A stretch of 15,118 nt of DNA from Ectocarpus siliculosus (taxonomy: Eukaryota; Sar; Phaeophyceae; Ectocarpales; Ectocarpaceae). Where the stretch lies: the NCBI GenBank assembly GCA_000310025.1, contig FN649745.1, positions 1,263,378 to 1,278,495 of the forward strand. The letters are read 5' to 3'. The translations under genes were made by a program, and so were the position numbers. Of the stretch, positions 1 to 9,276 are shown one piece after another (position 1 is the first letter of the stretch; each line of letters starts with the position of its first letter). The notes under the pieces were generated by a model. It saw only the letters and a list, made by a program, of their open reading frames with translations. It ran no database searches and had not been told where the DNA came from.

Positions 1-113
1 ATTTTTTTGGGGGGGGTCGGGGGGGGGGGGGGGGGGGGGTACTCATAGTCGTGCATGCCGTAGTCGTTAGACCATTGACCTCGCATCCCTACAAAGCCGG
101 GACGGAGCACGCC
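1..113 (-). mobile_element. 3' end of a poly-C-tailed LINE-like retroelement, copy 1
   Basis: Read on the minus strand, this segment ends in GTCAATGGTCTAAC, then GGCATGCA, then GAGTAC and a long C-run (G-run 19-39 on the plus strand, with a further G-run at 9-16). The same blocks occur in the same order at the 3' end of the element at 14543-15118 and of the copy at 711-985. Further upstream a shared TGCTCCGTCC block extends the match to about base 113. The frame that encodes the conserved VNGLT tail in the other copy has a stop (TAG) just upstream here, so this copy is dead. Its 5' limit is unclear; bases 114-420 show no clear similarity to the other copies and no gene. Confidence 0.7.
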
Positions 114-426
114 GGGTTCTCACCGGACCAGGCTCTCACATCACCAAGCGCGAAGCGCCGTGAGGTATTTGGCGAGTCGCATGAAGGGTGAGCTGCATCC
201 TGCTAAGGGTGTTCGGCATCTTGTGCTTACTTCCTTGCGTACGGATGACAGCTACGTATGACTTATTTTATTTTCTGGTGCTTTCACTTCCAGAGACAGT
301 TGTAAGCACTGTGTAACTGCCTCGAGGAAGCTTGACCATTTTAACATAACGTGGTACGATCATCCCCCGTTGCGCGGAGTGAGGTTTCTCGACCCCGCAC
401 AACATGATCTACTAGACCACCATTAT

Positions 427-473
427 GGTTACCGCCAAAAAAAAAAACGAGGTAAAAAAAAAAAACGGTAACC
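427..473. repeat. perfect 8-bp inverted repeat around an A-rich core
   Basis: GGTTACCG at 427-434 is the exact reverse complement of CGGTAACC at 466-473. The 31-base core consists of two A-runs separated by CGAGGT. It could form a hairpin with an A-rich loop or be the remnant of a small foldback element. It lies between LINE copy 1 and the 66-bp array. Function unknown. Confidence 0.6.
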
Positions 474-499
474 TGGTTGCCGAGTTCACGAAGTGAATT

Positions 500-700
500 G
501 GCTTGTTTTACAACGTCGTTGCCAAGCGACGAAAACCCAATCCCGATGGCAAACACCGAGTGGGGGGCTTGTTTTACAACGTCGTTGCCAAGCGACGAAA
601 ACCCAACCCCGATGACAAACACCGGGGGGGGCGGCATGTTTTACAACGTCGTTGCCAAGCGACGAAAACCCAACCCCGATGGCAAACATCGGAGGGGGGG
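500..700. repeat. 66-bp tandem array, three units separated by G-runs
   Basis: Units start at about 500, 566 and 633 (spacing 66 and 67 bases). Each contains TTTTACAACGTCGTTGCC, AAGCGACGAAAACCCAA and a CCGATGRCAAACAYCG block, then a run of six or more G. Units differ at a few positions only. Two hairpins are possible per unit: CGTCG/CGACG around the centre, and CCGATG with CATCGG (unit 3) or CACCGG/CACCGA (units 2 and 1). The last G-run merges with the poly-C tail of LINE copy 2 at about 700-711. Because the period is divisible by three, one minus-strand frame stays open through units 1 and 2, but I see no reason to call this coding. Confidence 0.85.
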
Positions 701-710
701 GGAGGGGGGG

Positions 711-985
711 GGCATACTCACCTTTTGCATGCCTTAGCTCTCTACCATTGACTACACGTCCTCGGGAAGAGGGAGCATTGCTCCCACAGGACCCATCACC
801 GATGGGGAATCGTTCCCTTCCTAATTTGCCAAAGGTGGCTTAAAAAATGTCTTCCATATCTTATCAATCCTATCGATAGCAGTTCTAGCTTTCTCAGCCC
901 ACGTCGCCGGTGAGAGGGCAGGTGAGGGATCACGGACAGGTATGGTTTCCGCTTGGAGCGAGCCCAGCAAAGCAGGCGCGGATCG
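711..985 (-). mobile_element. 3' end of the poly-C-tailed LINE-like element, copy 2, in intron 8 of the protease gene
   Basis: On the minus strand the frame reads WAEKARTAIDRIDKIWKTF, which lines up with WFEKAGRDIVRIDKLGKTF of the copy at the right end of the window. It is followed by nucleotide matches through CATCGGTGAT, CAATGCTCC, GAGGAC, GTCAATGGT, GGCATGCAAAA and GAGTATGCC into a C-run. The frame is broken by a stop straight after the KTF block, so the copy is inactive. It lies in the same orientation as the protease gene. The 5' truncation point is uncertain; similarity fades around 985. The remaining 100 bases to exon 8 are plain intron as far as I can see. Confidence 0.8.
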
Positions 986-1093
986 ATCGTTTTCAGAGGG
1001 TTGCATGTGTTGTTTGTCTGAAAGCACCCGCCCACGTTCTTCCACGCCTGGCTACTGCTGCGTGTTCTCCCAAGGCTGCCCCGTTCGACGCAC

Positions 1094-1201
1094 CTCGCTG
1101 GAGCTAGCCGACCCGCCGTCTACCCACACCACGAGGGGCTCTTCCGTAACCACCCCGTCCTTCTTCGTCATGAATTCCGCTCGCTGGCCTGAACCGTCCA
1201 C
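1094..1201 (-). CDS. ctpA: ctpA exon 8: catalytic serine exon, last one in the window
   Basis: 36 codons, VDGSGQRAEF to VVWVDGGSASSSE, with acceptor CCCGCAG and donor GTGCGT, phase 0. The SASSSE block holds the nucleophile (S443 by alignment). Downstream on this strand no I-L-A-G-A-L-like continuation is found before the window edge, so exon 9 and the catalytic lysine lie outside. Confidence 0.88.
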
Positions 1202-4200
1202 CTGCGGGAATAACCGGCCGGACCGACGGCGAAAAACAACGGGGCGGGACGGCATGAAAAGGGGATGGAGGTAGCCTGCAGGCAACATTTTCGATTCCAC
1301 TCGCAACGTGGCCACCATTGGTGATATGCTAGGGTTGATGCTTGAATCGGAGAGAATCAAGGCTAGACATGTGGTAAATGGAGGCAATGCACGCCGCGGT
1401 ACGCATCCACCATAGTTTCCCCCCGCCCTCAGCGAAAATTTTTCGGGGAACACTTGTCTTGCCCGGGTGGACTACTCCAGACCAAAGAGACAACGCACAA
1501 GGACGACACACAAGGAGCGCGAGAAAAAGCTCAACGGTGCCTTCTACAACCGTTGAGTTCCGCGATCTCCGCCGTCAAGGCAATCAGTCCGCAGCAGCTA
1601 CCAACCCCGCACAAGGCACACCAGACAGGCTGAGCACACGGAACCCTGCCCTTCGCTCTTCTCGCCCATGTCCCCCACACAACCCCTTTCCAAACTACAC
1701 GCACCACATAGGTGATTGGCTTAGCGTCCATGAACAGACCGGCCACGCCGAGCGCGCTCTGGAACGCCCCGCCGCCGTTGCCCCTGAGGTCTAGCACGAA
1801 CTCGTCCGCCCCCTCGGCCTTCATCTCCACTAGGGCGTCCTTGAGGGAGTTGGCCACGATAGAGTTGAAGTCGCGAAGGCGGGCGTAGCCGACCTTGTGC
1901 TCTCCTTGGCTCTAAGCTTTGCAGAAAACCGAGCGGGGGCGGGGCTACTCAATGAATGTTTTACGACGAAAGTACGTTGTGAAAAATATGCGTTTCGACG
2001 ACAGCTAAGGAGGCCAAGGGGCTGTACTGACGCACCGAGTACGCGGTACATGGATTGGTTGTCTTCTGCGGTACAAAAAGTTGGGAAAATTGCTCCACTT
2101 TCCCACGGTAGCATCAACACAGGCATGCACACGATACACCAACCACCGCCACTGACACCACCAACAACGACAACAGGCACGCACAACGATAACGACAGCA
2201 GCAACGACACCACCGCCACCATAATTTACACCAACGACAACGGCATCATTGGCGACGACAATAGCAACGCCAGCAACAACGACGACGACAACGACAAAAC
2301 ATGCCGCCACCTTGACTCGGTAGGCCACCGGGTTCTCCGTCGACGGGAACGTCCTGTCCAGCTCCACCGACCTCGTCTTCGACCCCGCCTCCGGGCTCCG
2401 AAGCTCAAACATGACAGTCTTGCCCTGTGTGACGAGCACGCAACGAACAAAAAAGGAACGGCATCGAAGAGCAGCGTGAAAACGACAGCAGCAACACTGG
2501 AACGGACCGACCGTTGCCTGGGGGGTGGACAATGCGCACACCCAGTGACGCCGCCGACGAACCGCAACTTCCTCTCCCTGCGAGACGGTCTCGCTCGCCT
2601 GTTTTACCGTAGTCTCAGCAGTAAAAAAACACGTTCAGCCTCTTCCTCCGTTCTCCACTTGACACAGATCGGCCGGAAACACAAACTAGAGCAGCGGCGG
2701 GCTTGACTCAACTCGCAAGGATTATTGGGAGAGAAAAACTCAAGTGTGTCGCACTACCGCTGCTACGACACAAACGGGCTCCGGTATGTGATCGCCTTTC
2801 TCCTGGCGAGTGCAGCATGTTACTGCTGCGCGCCAACGGATTCAGCCATGTCGCGGCTTTGGGTCGACAGTCGAGGAAGGTGGTCTGATTCAAGGCGGTG
2901 GCGATAAGCTTGCGCGATTGAGGCAAACTGCGTTGTTTACGGAAAAGAAACTAGGTCCTCGATGAAAGCATTCTGTCCAAGCGGGAACCTCTCTACCTGT
3001 AGCCTGATATCCCGCGCGCATAAAAGAACACGAGGACTGCTCCGCCATCCGAAAGCGTGCCGTGACAAGACACGAGGCGGGTGGTCCCGGACAGGCTCGG
3101 TGGACTGCCTACGCGAAGAAAGCTAAATACGAAACAAAGACCAGGCAGGGGGCACGCAGACCCTAACCCTATCCCCAAACTAAGCCGATTCTATCCTTTA
3201 TCCAGTATGTTTTTCTTGCTTAGAAAAACCTCCGCAGACTGCTGGGCTCGCCCCAGGCCCTCCCCTCCCCTCCCCTTAACTGACCTGATACTTGGCCAGG
3301 TAGTCGGTAACCTCGAATGAGTCCATGTTCACCACGTTCAAGCCGTTGATGGTGGAGACCAGGTCTCCCTTCTTCACACCCAGCTTCTCCGCCTGGCTGT
3401 TCGCCTTGGGCGGGGAGGCGACCACAAGCTGCGGGTGCCGGGTGTGGAGATCAGGGACCAAATTTTCGCATCGTTGGAGGCGCACACGGGTGGCGGCAGG
3501 GCACGGGGGGAGATCGAGAGAACGGAGGGGAACGCAAGGTACTCGTTGTGTTTACCCAATTTACATACTACCCTTGTAGTGCTCTTGCCGTGCGGGATCC
3601 GCGCATGAAACGGAAGTGCATTCCTTTAAAAAATCGGCCGAAGACGAGTCTGCCCGCAGTTCAAGGGCGGAGGAGAGATATCTAGCAGGTTCTACCAATC
3701 AGTTCGACAACGGCCTGCAATATCGAGCGTCGACCAGGGTTCGAGACGAACGGAGTGTATCTGCGGTAATTCAGCAACGGTTATTGCAAAAGGAACGACG
3801 GAAGAGATGCGCAGATGCTACCACTCCTCGACAACAAAACAAAAAACAGCTACACTAAATGTAAAAAAACAATCGCACCTGTCCCGCCGGGTTCGGCGAG
3901 AGCATCACCCCGACCCCGATGAGATCATACTTGGACAGCATATTGTAGACCTCGGGTCCGATCAACCTGTTCAAGCAGAAAGTCAACACCTTGCTGTGTT
4001 TGTCGCCAGGGGCAAGAATGCCAGAAAACCGGCGACGCATCAGATCGGAATTCATCGATAGAGCAGGGGATCTATCGGAGACACGGCTGTTCGCGACCTG
4101 CTGTCGCTTCACGACCGCGTTTTAGCTTCAAAAAAGATCCCAAGCTTTGTGATGCGCCCCTTGTTGCAAGCTGCACCCGCGCGCCAGCGCTGCAGTTTCA

Positions 4201-6415
4201 GCAGCGAAGCCACAACCTCAAACATCGATAGGTCAACAGACGAACCCAAGCTCTCCGCCCTCTCCATCCTTGGCACGCAAGAAAGCCGACGGACCTTTCT
4301 CGCCCTGCAGCAAAATTTGTCACGAGGGTTCACAGACGTCGCGCCAGCTAGAGCAGTTCGTCCGATCCCACCCCCCCTCCCCCCACACACCTGCTGTACT
4401 TGTCTTTGAGGAGCGCCAGCATCTCCTTTGTGGCCGCCTTCTCGCTCTTTCTACCCGCCGATATATCCGCCGACAGCCGCGATTTTACCGCGTTCCAGTC
4501 GTTACCCTTGTGGGTGCGGTCAAAATAAAACCTTGGCGACAACAGCAGCGCACGTGGAAAGGGGGTGTGGGGTAGTGTTGCACACGACTTGGCTGTGTTG
4601 TGCGTTCTGACACCACTGCGACCTACGGTGTGAGAAGAGTTGTACACATTAGCCTGAGGTGGGGACGAGGGGTGACAAACACTGCTGGTGCTGTAAGCAC
4701 TGCCGTGTCACTAATACGAGGAGACACGGGAGAATCATGACTGCGCCAAAACCGGGCCAATACTCCTCTTCTGCGGTCGGGGCGTTCTGAGAGTATTATT
4801 TACTGCCGGTTCATACCCAGGATTCACACAAGGAGAAACAATCTCGGTGGATGCATGTCAAAGGCGGATGCCTGTCAAAGGCGTGTAGTACTGTTATATA
4901 AGAAGCCCACACCATTTAGAGCCAGGTAAAACCAACTCACTGGTTACTCAAGCTCCACGACTCTTCGAAAGTCCCGCTTGGTTCCGGCGCCGCCGGTACT
5001 TCGCTCGCCGCGCTCGCTGAAGTCTCTCCCGCACCCCCGGCGGAATCCAAATCCGCGCCGACAGTGGTAACCAGGCCGGGTCCAGCAGAGCGTGGTTCAA
5101 CCACGGATGCCATCGCGGGCGCTCCGGTCGCGACGATCTGATTGGCCAGCCGCGCAACAATGGCAAGGAGGATGGCACAGTTCGGTCGGGTGCGTCCACC
5201 TGACCAACGGGATTGGGGAGGCACTCGTCCTGTAGCCGGACTGACTCGCACCATGCTATTTGGCTCCTGCTAAAAACGAGGGCTATAACGTTACGCCTGG
5301 TTGTTCGATGACGGGCAGTTCAACCAGACCCCTCCTATCCATCGAATGTCACCCCACCCCACCTGTCCCCAAACATGGACAACAGTGTTGGTACATACGC
5401 ACACAGCGCGGTTCCCGGTGACCGGAAGTAGAGTCTCAACATGAATCTCTCCGCTCTGCCTGCTTCCTCTTCTCCACCTCCCATCCCCAACTGTTCTTTG
5501 CACCAGTCTAGCCTCTCTAGTTCAGCCACCCTGGTAGAGCCGGGGTCGCATAAGATCTCCGCGATATTCCCCACTTTTCTCCTGTGGTACCTTGAATCTT
5601 TTGGGGTTTAGCCTCCATGGGGTTGGCAACGGGCAGCCGCAAGTCGTACCCTGGAATTATCAACTATGTATCGCTGTGGCAGAGTACTGCCGTACCTACA
5701 TAAAGCGCACCCCCTCGGTTGACGTTCAAAGCCCGATTCTCGACAACGAAGGAGGCTTATGCATCGCGGCTATACCAGACGTTGCAAAGAACAGGGACAC
5801 ACCGTGGGTCTCCAGCTGATGACTACTGCTGTAGCTGCCCAGAGGAGAAATCTTTATCCATCTTGCCCAACAGTTGGCGATAGATCCGAAGCTCAATGGC
5901 AGCTTGAGATTTGGCGTTTTTGGTAGAGTTGAAGAGACGATACTGAGCCTACCAGCCACGCTTATCCTAGACATCGTTCAGTTGCGGTACAAGCACACGC
6001 CGTAACAGCAGCAGTGGCAGCGGCGGTCAAACCAACAAGCGTGTTTCTGTGATGTACGGTCACACCGCACACACACCTGCATCGTCGCTATTGCGGTTGC
6101 CGTGGCTTGGCTCCACGACCACGAAGACCGTCTTTCCGCACTCATGACGACCACCACTCGATCCCGAACTCGCGATGGTGAAGAGATACCGTTGATCCTG
6201 TCGACAGAAAGTCCCCGGTCTAGCGATGGACGTAGCCCGCGCACTCGCCCTGGGGTCGTCGGGGAGCCCACATTGACGTTGAATGCGGACACATGTTCGC
6301 TGAGGAGCGTGTAGCAGCATAGAAAGATGCTCGCAACGGAAGTCACAGGGCAGCCTCGGCAACACCGAGAGGTTTTCATCATCGCCCGGCCGGACTTTCT
6401 CACTGCATGTGCCAT
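1094..6415 (-). CDS. ctpA: Plastid (thylakoid-lumen) C-terminal processing protease, CtpA/D1 protease-like, peptidase S41; spliced and 3'-incomplete
   Basis: Serine endopeptidase of family S41. In plastids this family cleaves the C-terminal extension of precursor D1 so that the photosystem II manganese cluster can assemble. Eight exons join in frame (minus strand): 6415-6077, 5137-4941, 4531-4391, 3966-3879, 3428-3285, 2424-2311, 1911-1705, 1201-1094, giving 446 codons. Order in the protein: signal peptide about 1-44 ending SA|F, plastid transit region, RR at 95-96 with a hydrophobic thylakoid-transfer stretch ending AMA at 121-123, an ESWSL..FYFDRT..DW N-terminal domain, KYDLIGVGV, a PDZ domain about 250-320, then the protease core with LDLRGNGGGAF and VDGGSASSSE. 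By family alignment the catalytic serine is S443. The paired lysine, about 25 residues downstream in known members, is not in the window. The start is ATG 6415; an upstream in-frame GTG at 6427 is not needed. The gene symbol follows the family, not a species-level match. Confidence 0.9.
1705..1911 (-). CDS. ctpA: ctpA exon 7: protease core with LDLRGN motif
   Basis: 69 codons from SQGEHKVGYARL through LDLRGNGGGAFQSAL to MDAKPITYV, with donor GTGCGT. The acceptor CTTAG|AGC is preferred because the six extra residues match the usual length between the PDZ and the K-V-G-Y-x-R-L strand. A second in-frame acceptor, CACAAG|GTC, lies 18 bases downstream. Intron 7 (1704-1202, 503 bp) holds no gene. 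Confidence 0.88.
2141..2300. repeat. low-complexity CAA/CGA-rich tract in intron 6
   Basis: The plus strand is a drifting run of CAACGA, CAACAA, CACCAC and GACGAC words with no fixed period. It lies wholly inside intron 6 of the protease gene. It keeps long reading frames open on both strands by composition alone and should not be read as coding. Confidence 0.75.
2311..2424 (-). CDS. ctpA: ctpA exon 6: end of PDZ and linker
   Basis: 38 codons, GKTVMFELRSPEAG through ENPVAYRVK, with acceptor CACACAG and donor GTGGCG. The G-K-T-V-x-F/x-L-R strand closes the PDZ fold. Both borders are phase 0. Intron 6 (2310-1912, 399 bp) is dominated by low-complexity CAACGA-type sequence. Confidence 0.88.
3285..3428 (-). 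CDS. ctpA: ctpA exon 5: PDZ domain
   Basis: 48 codons with acceptor CCCGCAG and donor GTCAGT. It encodes LVVASPPKANSQAEKLGV, then KKGDLVSTINGLNV and a D-S-F-E-V helix. This is the carboxylate-binding half of a PDZ domain, which in this family recognises the substrate C-terminus. Intron 5 (3284-2425, 860 bp) carries no gene. Confidence 0.9.
3879..3966 (-). CDS. ctpA: ctpA exon 4: PEVYNMLSKYDLIGVGV block
   Basis: Short 88-base exon with acceptor GAACAG and donor GTGCGA. It encodes LIGPEVYNMLSKYDLIGVGV and ends SPNPAGQ, the strand that leads into the PDZ domain. It opens by completing the Arg codon of exon 3 and ends in phase 0. Intron 4 (3878-3429, 450 bp) shows nothing recognisable. Confidence 0.88.
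4391..4531 (-). CDS. ctpA: ctpA exon 3: N-terminal helical domain
   Basis: It encodes FYFDRTHKGNDWNAVK through LLKDKYSR, the D-R-T-x-x-G-x-D-W and K-Y-S-R signatures typical of the region before the PDZ domain in S41 C-terminal processing proteases. It starts with one base (completing Gln) and ends with two (AG of Arg). The donor is GTGTGT, inside a G-rich tract. Intron 3 (4390-3967, 424 bp) holds no gene. Confidence 0.88.
4849..4882. repeat. 17-bp tandem duplication in intron 2
   Basis: GGATGCATGTCAAAGGC (4849-4865) is followed directly by GGATGCCTGTCAAAGGC (4866-4882), one mismatch. Probably a replication-slippage duplication; no function inferred. Confidence 0.85.
4941..5137 (-). CDS. ctpA: ctpA exon 2: thylakoid-transfer end and start of the mature protein
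   Basis: The acceptor is the CAG before ATCGTC. It keeps frame and completes the hydrophobic segment that ends GAPAMA|S. An Ala/Gly/Ser/Glu-rich linker follows, then EESWSLSN. The exon ends within a Gln codon (CA|G) at a canonical GTGAGT donor. Intron 2 (4940-4532, 409 bp) contains a 17-bp tandem duplication and nothing else recognised. An upstream AG at the GGTCAG would shift frame, so it was not used. Confidence 0.8.
6077..6415 (-). CDS. ctpA: ctpA exon 1: bipartite plastid targeting peptide
   Basis: 113 codons ending ATG CAG before donor GTGTGT. A hydrophobic core at about residues 24-38 precedes HVSA|FNVNV, matching the SA|F cleavage rule for secondary-plastid proteins of stramenopiles. 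A basic, Ser/Arg-rich transit region follows. The ATG has G at -3 and G at +4. No TATA box is evident just upstream. Intron 1 (6076-5138, 939 bp) holds no recognisable gene. Confidence 0.85.
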
Positions 6416-9276
6416 GACTCCTGTCACCTAGCTCTCACTGCTTAAGCACACAAGCACCGGTCTCTGTATGTGTCTGGTTGCTTGTGTTGTGTCGGAACCC
6501 CGAAAATCGCTCGCACAATTCACGGAGCCCCCGGGAACAGTCCCGTGCACTGCCACTCAGCACTGCACTGCACTGCTTGTGTGTGCCAGTCCATGTCTGG
6601 CTGCTGGAGCACTGCATAGTCACCGGCAGGCTGATAGTAGCCCGTCTGTTATCTTCGTTGATAACTTCTCGGGGCTGAATGCTCTATCGGGCAGAGGGCA
6701 ACGCTCTGGGTCATTGCGAGATATTTACGTGTGGTGTGGTAGGAATGATCCGCGGGCTGTGTAGTGTGCAGGCTGACATGTCGTCGAGCAATCGATGGGT
6801 GTGCTCAGAGCGGCAGGACCAAAATAGCCGTGACCTCTCCGTTCAAGAAATGCGCGGTTTCTGAGACAAGGACGCATGGTATGGCGTCGTCGACGTCCGC
6901 AACGAGAAGTGCGACCACGTACATAATTGCGGCAATACGGACGACGGTAGAAAGGCACGCACAAGGCGGAGTTCTGAACCGCTACGAGAAGGACGGAAGG
7001 ATGCCAATCAGTACCAACGCGAAGACGACACAAAAGTGAGACTGCTGTGACCGCCCGCAGCCGCGGGCGTGGTGCGGGTGCTGGCCACCGCGTGTTAAGG
7101 TGGGCGAAAAGCTGGGCGAAAAGCTGGGCGAAAAGCTGGGCGGGGCGATTCGTACCTCCGTCCACCTTCGCCGGGGACTGCCACGACACTCAATCAAGTA
7201 GCCCTACAATGCATACTTATCCTGATACAGCATACGGGCCCGCAGTTATGAAATAGTATATAAAGAAACAGAGGCCTAAGAAGTATAGCTCAACGGTGAA
7301 CCTGCACTAAACCCCATCTAACGACCTGTGCTCGACAGTGGCGATGACATAAGAAACTGAGCCTTGGACCCCATATTGACGCTTCTTACATACCTGCGGG
7401 CCCGTACGGCAAACGAAAAGATGACCAAATTTCCTCCGCCCGCCGTTCCCGATCCCCCCCTCTGGCGGAAAAATGGGGCCTATGTAGGTACGCACCTGAA
7501 GCTGGCTTCTTTCCGCCGGATGATGAGAGGGGCCAAGCGAACCTTGAGTTTGTCGACGGAGAGAACTTCTTCAGTCTTCAATTAGTTCCGCATATTTCGA
7601 GGTTTGTGCGTTTGGAAGCGAGGTTCCGAAACTGGCGGTTGGACTTCTGTGCTGTGGCTAGTTTTGTTGTGGGCAGGAGTTGTGGAAGTTTTATCTCTCG
7701 CCTATTGTTTCACCGTCGAAGTATCTGCTTGGTTCCTTTGGAGGATCGATTGTCATGGTCTCAGCAGTGACATCACTGGTTGTGCCACACGATGGTTCTC
7801 AGAGCAGTTTTACGTCGAAGGTCAACACCGCGAACGACGAGCGCGTGTGCGTCGGCTACACAGAAATCAAGTCGGGCAAATCAATGAGGAACCCGGTTCT
7901 CCAAACCTGTTCCATTTGGATGTTTCGGGGAAAGCTCTGTTGTCTTGTTTTGGACAGCTTTCGCACCGTGCCCCTGACAGGTCAACAACCGGACCGCGAC
8001 GAGGAAGAAAAGAGTGGCATACCGGCAACATCCCGATTTAGCACGGGCTGCTGAGCCTTAGGTGTTTCGACGAAAGGTACATGCGGAAGTATGGCGCGGG
8101 AAGACGTTCTCCGCGAACGCAAACACAATGACTAGCGTTGACCTGCGGTGCAACCAGATGTTGGCGTCGTTCTATTTTCGGCCGGGAGTTTGTTTTTGAA
8201 GGTAAGCACTATATTTCCAATTTCCAAACATGGCGGACGGTAGTCTCTTGTGGTTGAGTTCCGGACGGAGGCGTAGGCCGTTTGGTGCGTGTACTGATGG
8301 AGAGAGTTTCTAGCGCCTCTAGTCCGAATGGAGGGATGGAATCACGTAGAAACGAAAAAGGTTCAACTGCCACCGCGTTCCATTTGCAGATACACATGTG
8401 CAGCACCAAAGGGTGCCCTAATTCGTTGGCGTTGACATGGCGTCACAAGTGCTCTGTCAAGTTCGCCCAATCTTGATCACCTCAAATAAATGCGGAAGTG
8501 CCGAAGGCCTGCATTACCGCCTCACCGCAGGCAGGTGGCCTCGTGAAAGCCCCACTGCCCACGGCCACGGCTTGCCCGCCACCAATCTTGTATGACACAC
8601 ACCACGCAGGACACCGAAACGGGTAGTGTCATCCCGAACATTCCATTGCGTTGTCTGGAGGCTGACGATAGAGACTCTTGGCTGTTTCAAAATGCGCAAG
8701 TGGAACACAATTTCGTCAGGGTTGGAAGGGCGAGCGCGTAACTTTTTGCTCGAGGGGGTACATTGTTGACAAGACAGACAGATTGGCGGGAACGGTGGTG
8801 TGGGAAAGTGCAAATTGTGCGCGAAATGACACAAGGTGTACACCTGGAGCATTCTATAACATATTTCAGGCACCAGTCAACCCATGGAATTTTGTACCAC
8901 TCTGCCGTTGTTGCGAGCGACTTTGTCCGCCCACTCTTCACAACAACCAGCGTCTGCTCGATGCAGCAGAGTGACCCTGGGAAACGGAAACCTGCTCCTT
9001 CCGGAGGGACGAATGTTCAATTTTGCTGCCAAAAGGTCATCGACCCCGGTCGTGTCTGCGCAGATGCGGCAGTCTAGGTTCCATCATGCTGCTCCGAGAG
9101 ATTTTTTCAACAGTGAATAGAACAAAATGGTTGGCTTGCCCTCGTCTTTTCCTCTCCTATCAGGGTGAAACGCAGGGTCACTTGCAATATTTACACACAC
9201 GCATGCATACACGTGAACAACAGAACTTGTCGATCCGACATCCCGTGGATTGCAAAACGAGCCCCAATACTTGCCC
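6416..9276. other. 2.9-kb gene-poor region between the protease and the 832-codon ORF
   Basis: Upstream flank of ctpA and downstream flank of the membrane-protein ORF. Open frames here are short, overlap one another on both strands and match no family I recognise. The longest are about 145 codons near 7604-8041 (plus) and 154 codons near 6725-7189 (minus). No RNA gene was seen. A 12-bp tandem repeat lies at 7101-7142. The ctpA promoter should lie near 6416-6700, but no TATA box or other core element stands out. Confidence 0.5.
7101..7142. repeat. 12-bp tandem repeat, about 3.5 units
   Basis: TGGGCGAAAAGC is repeated exactly three times from 7101 to 7136, then a partial TGGGCG. Because the period is divisible by three it gives repeating AKSW (plus) and FAQL (minus) peptides, but the surrounding frames look non-coding. 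Confidence 0.9.

Noticed and set aside
341-637. Minus-strand repeat protein with GFSSLGNDVVKQ units
   Set aside because: The open frame follows from a 66-bp period (divisible by three) and it runs into homopolymer A tracts; no supporting start, splice sites or family.
500-700. The 66-bp array as a CRISPR array
   Set aside because: Units are nearly identical along their whole length with only G-runs between them; there are no unique spacers, and the context is a eukaryotic nuclear gene.
2005-2541. Minus-strand ORF read as one continuous gene through exon 6
   Set aside because: Only the 38 codons of exon 6 match the protease; the flanking parts are intronic, including the valine-rich low-complexity run.
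1897-2706. 269-codon plus-strand ORF
   Set aside because: It is antisense to ctpA exons 6 and part of 7 and to low-complexity intron 6; the sense strand has family motifs and matching splice sites.
3161-3171. CCCTAACCCTA as a telomeric tract
   Set aside because: Fewer than two full repeats inside intron 5; chance match.
3737-3747. GGTTCGAGAC as a tRNA B box
   Set aside because: No matching A box, acceptor stem or anticodon arm can be folded around it.
6425-6427. GTG at 6427 as start of the protease
   Set aside because: A eukaryotic gene with a good-context ATG twelve bases downstream (6415); the signal peptide reads well from there.
7604-8054. Overlapping plus-strand ORFs of 124-145 codons
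   Set aside because: No ATG at the listed starts in good context, no motif, no splice signals that extend them; length is within chance for this composition.
8514-9120. Several overlapping ORFs of 78-119 codons on both strands
   Set aside because: They overlap one another, match nothing recognised, and none is favoured by motif or context.
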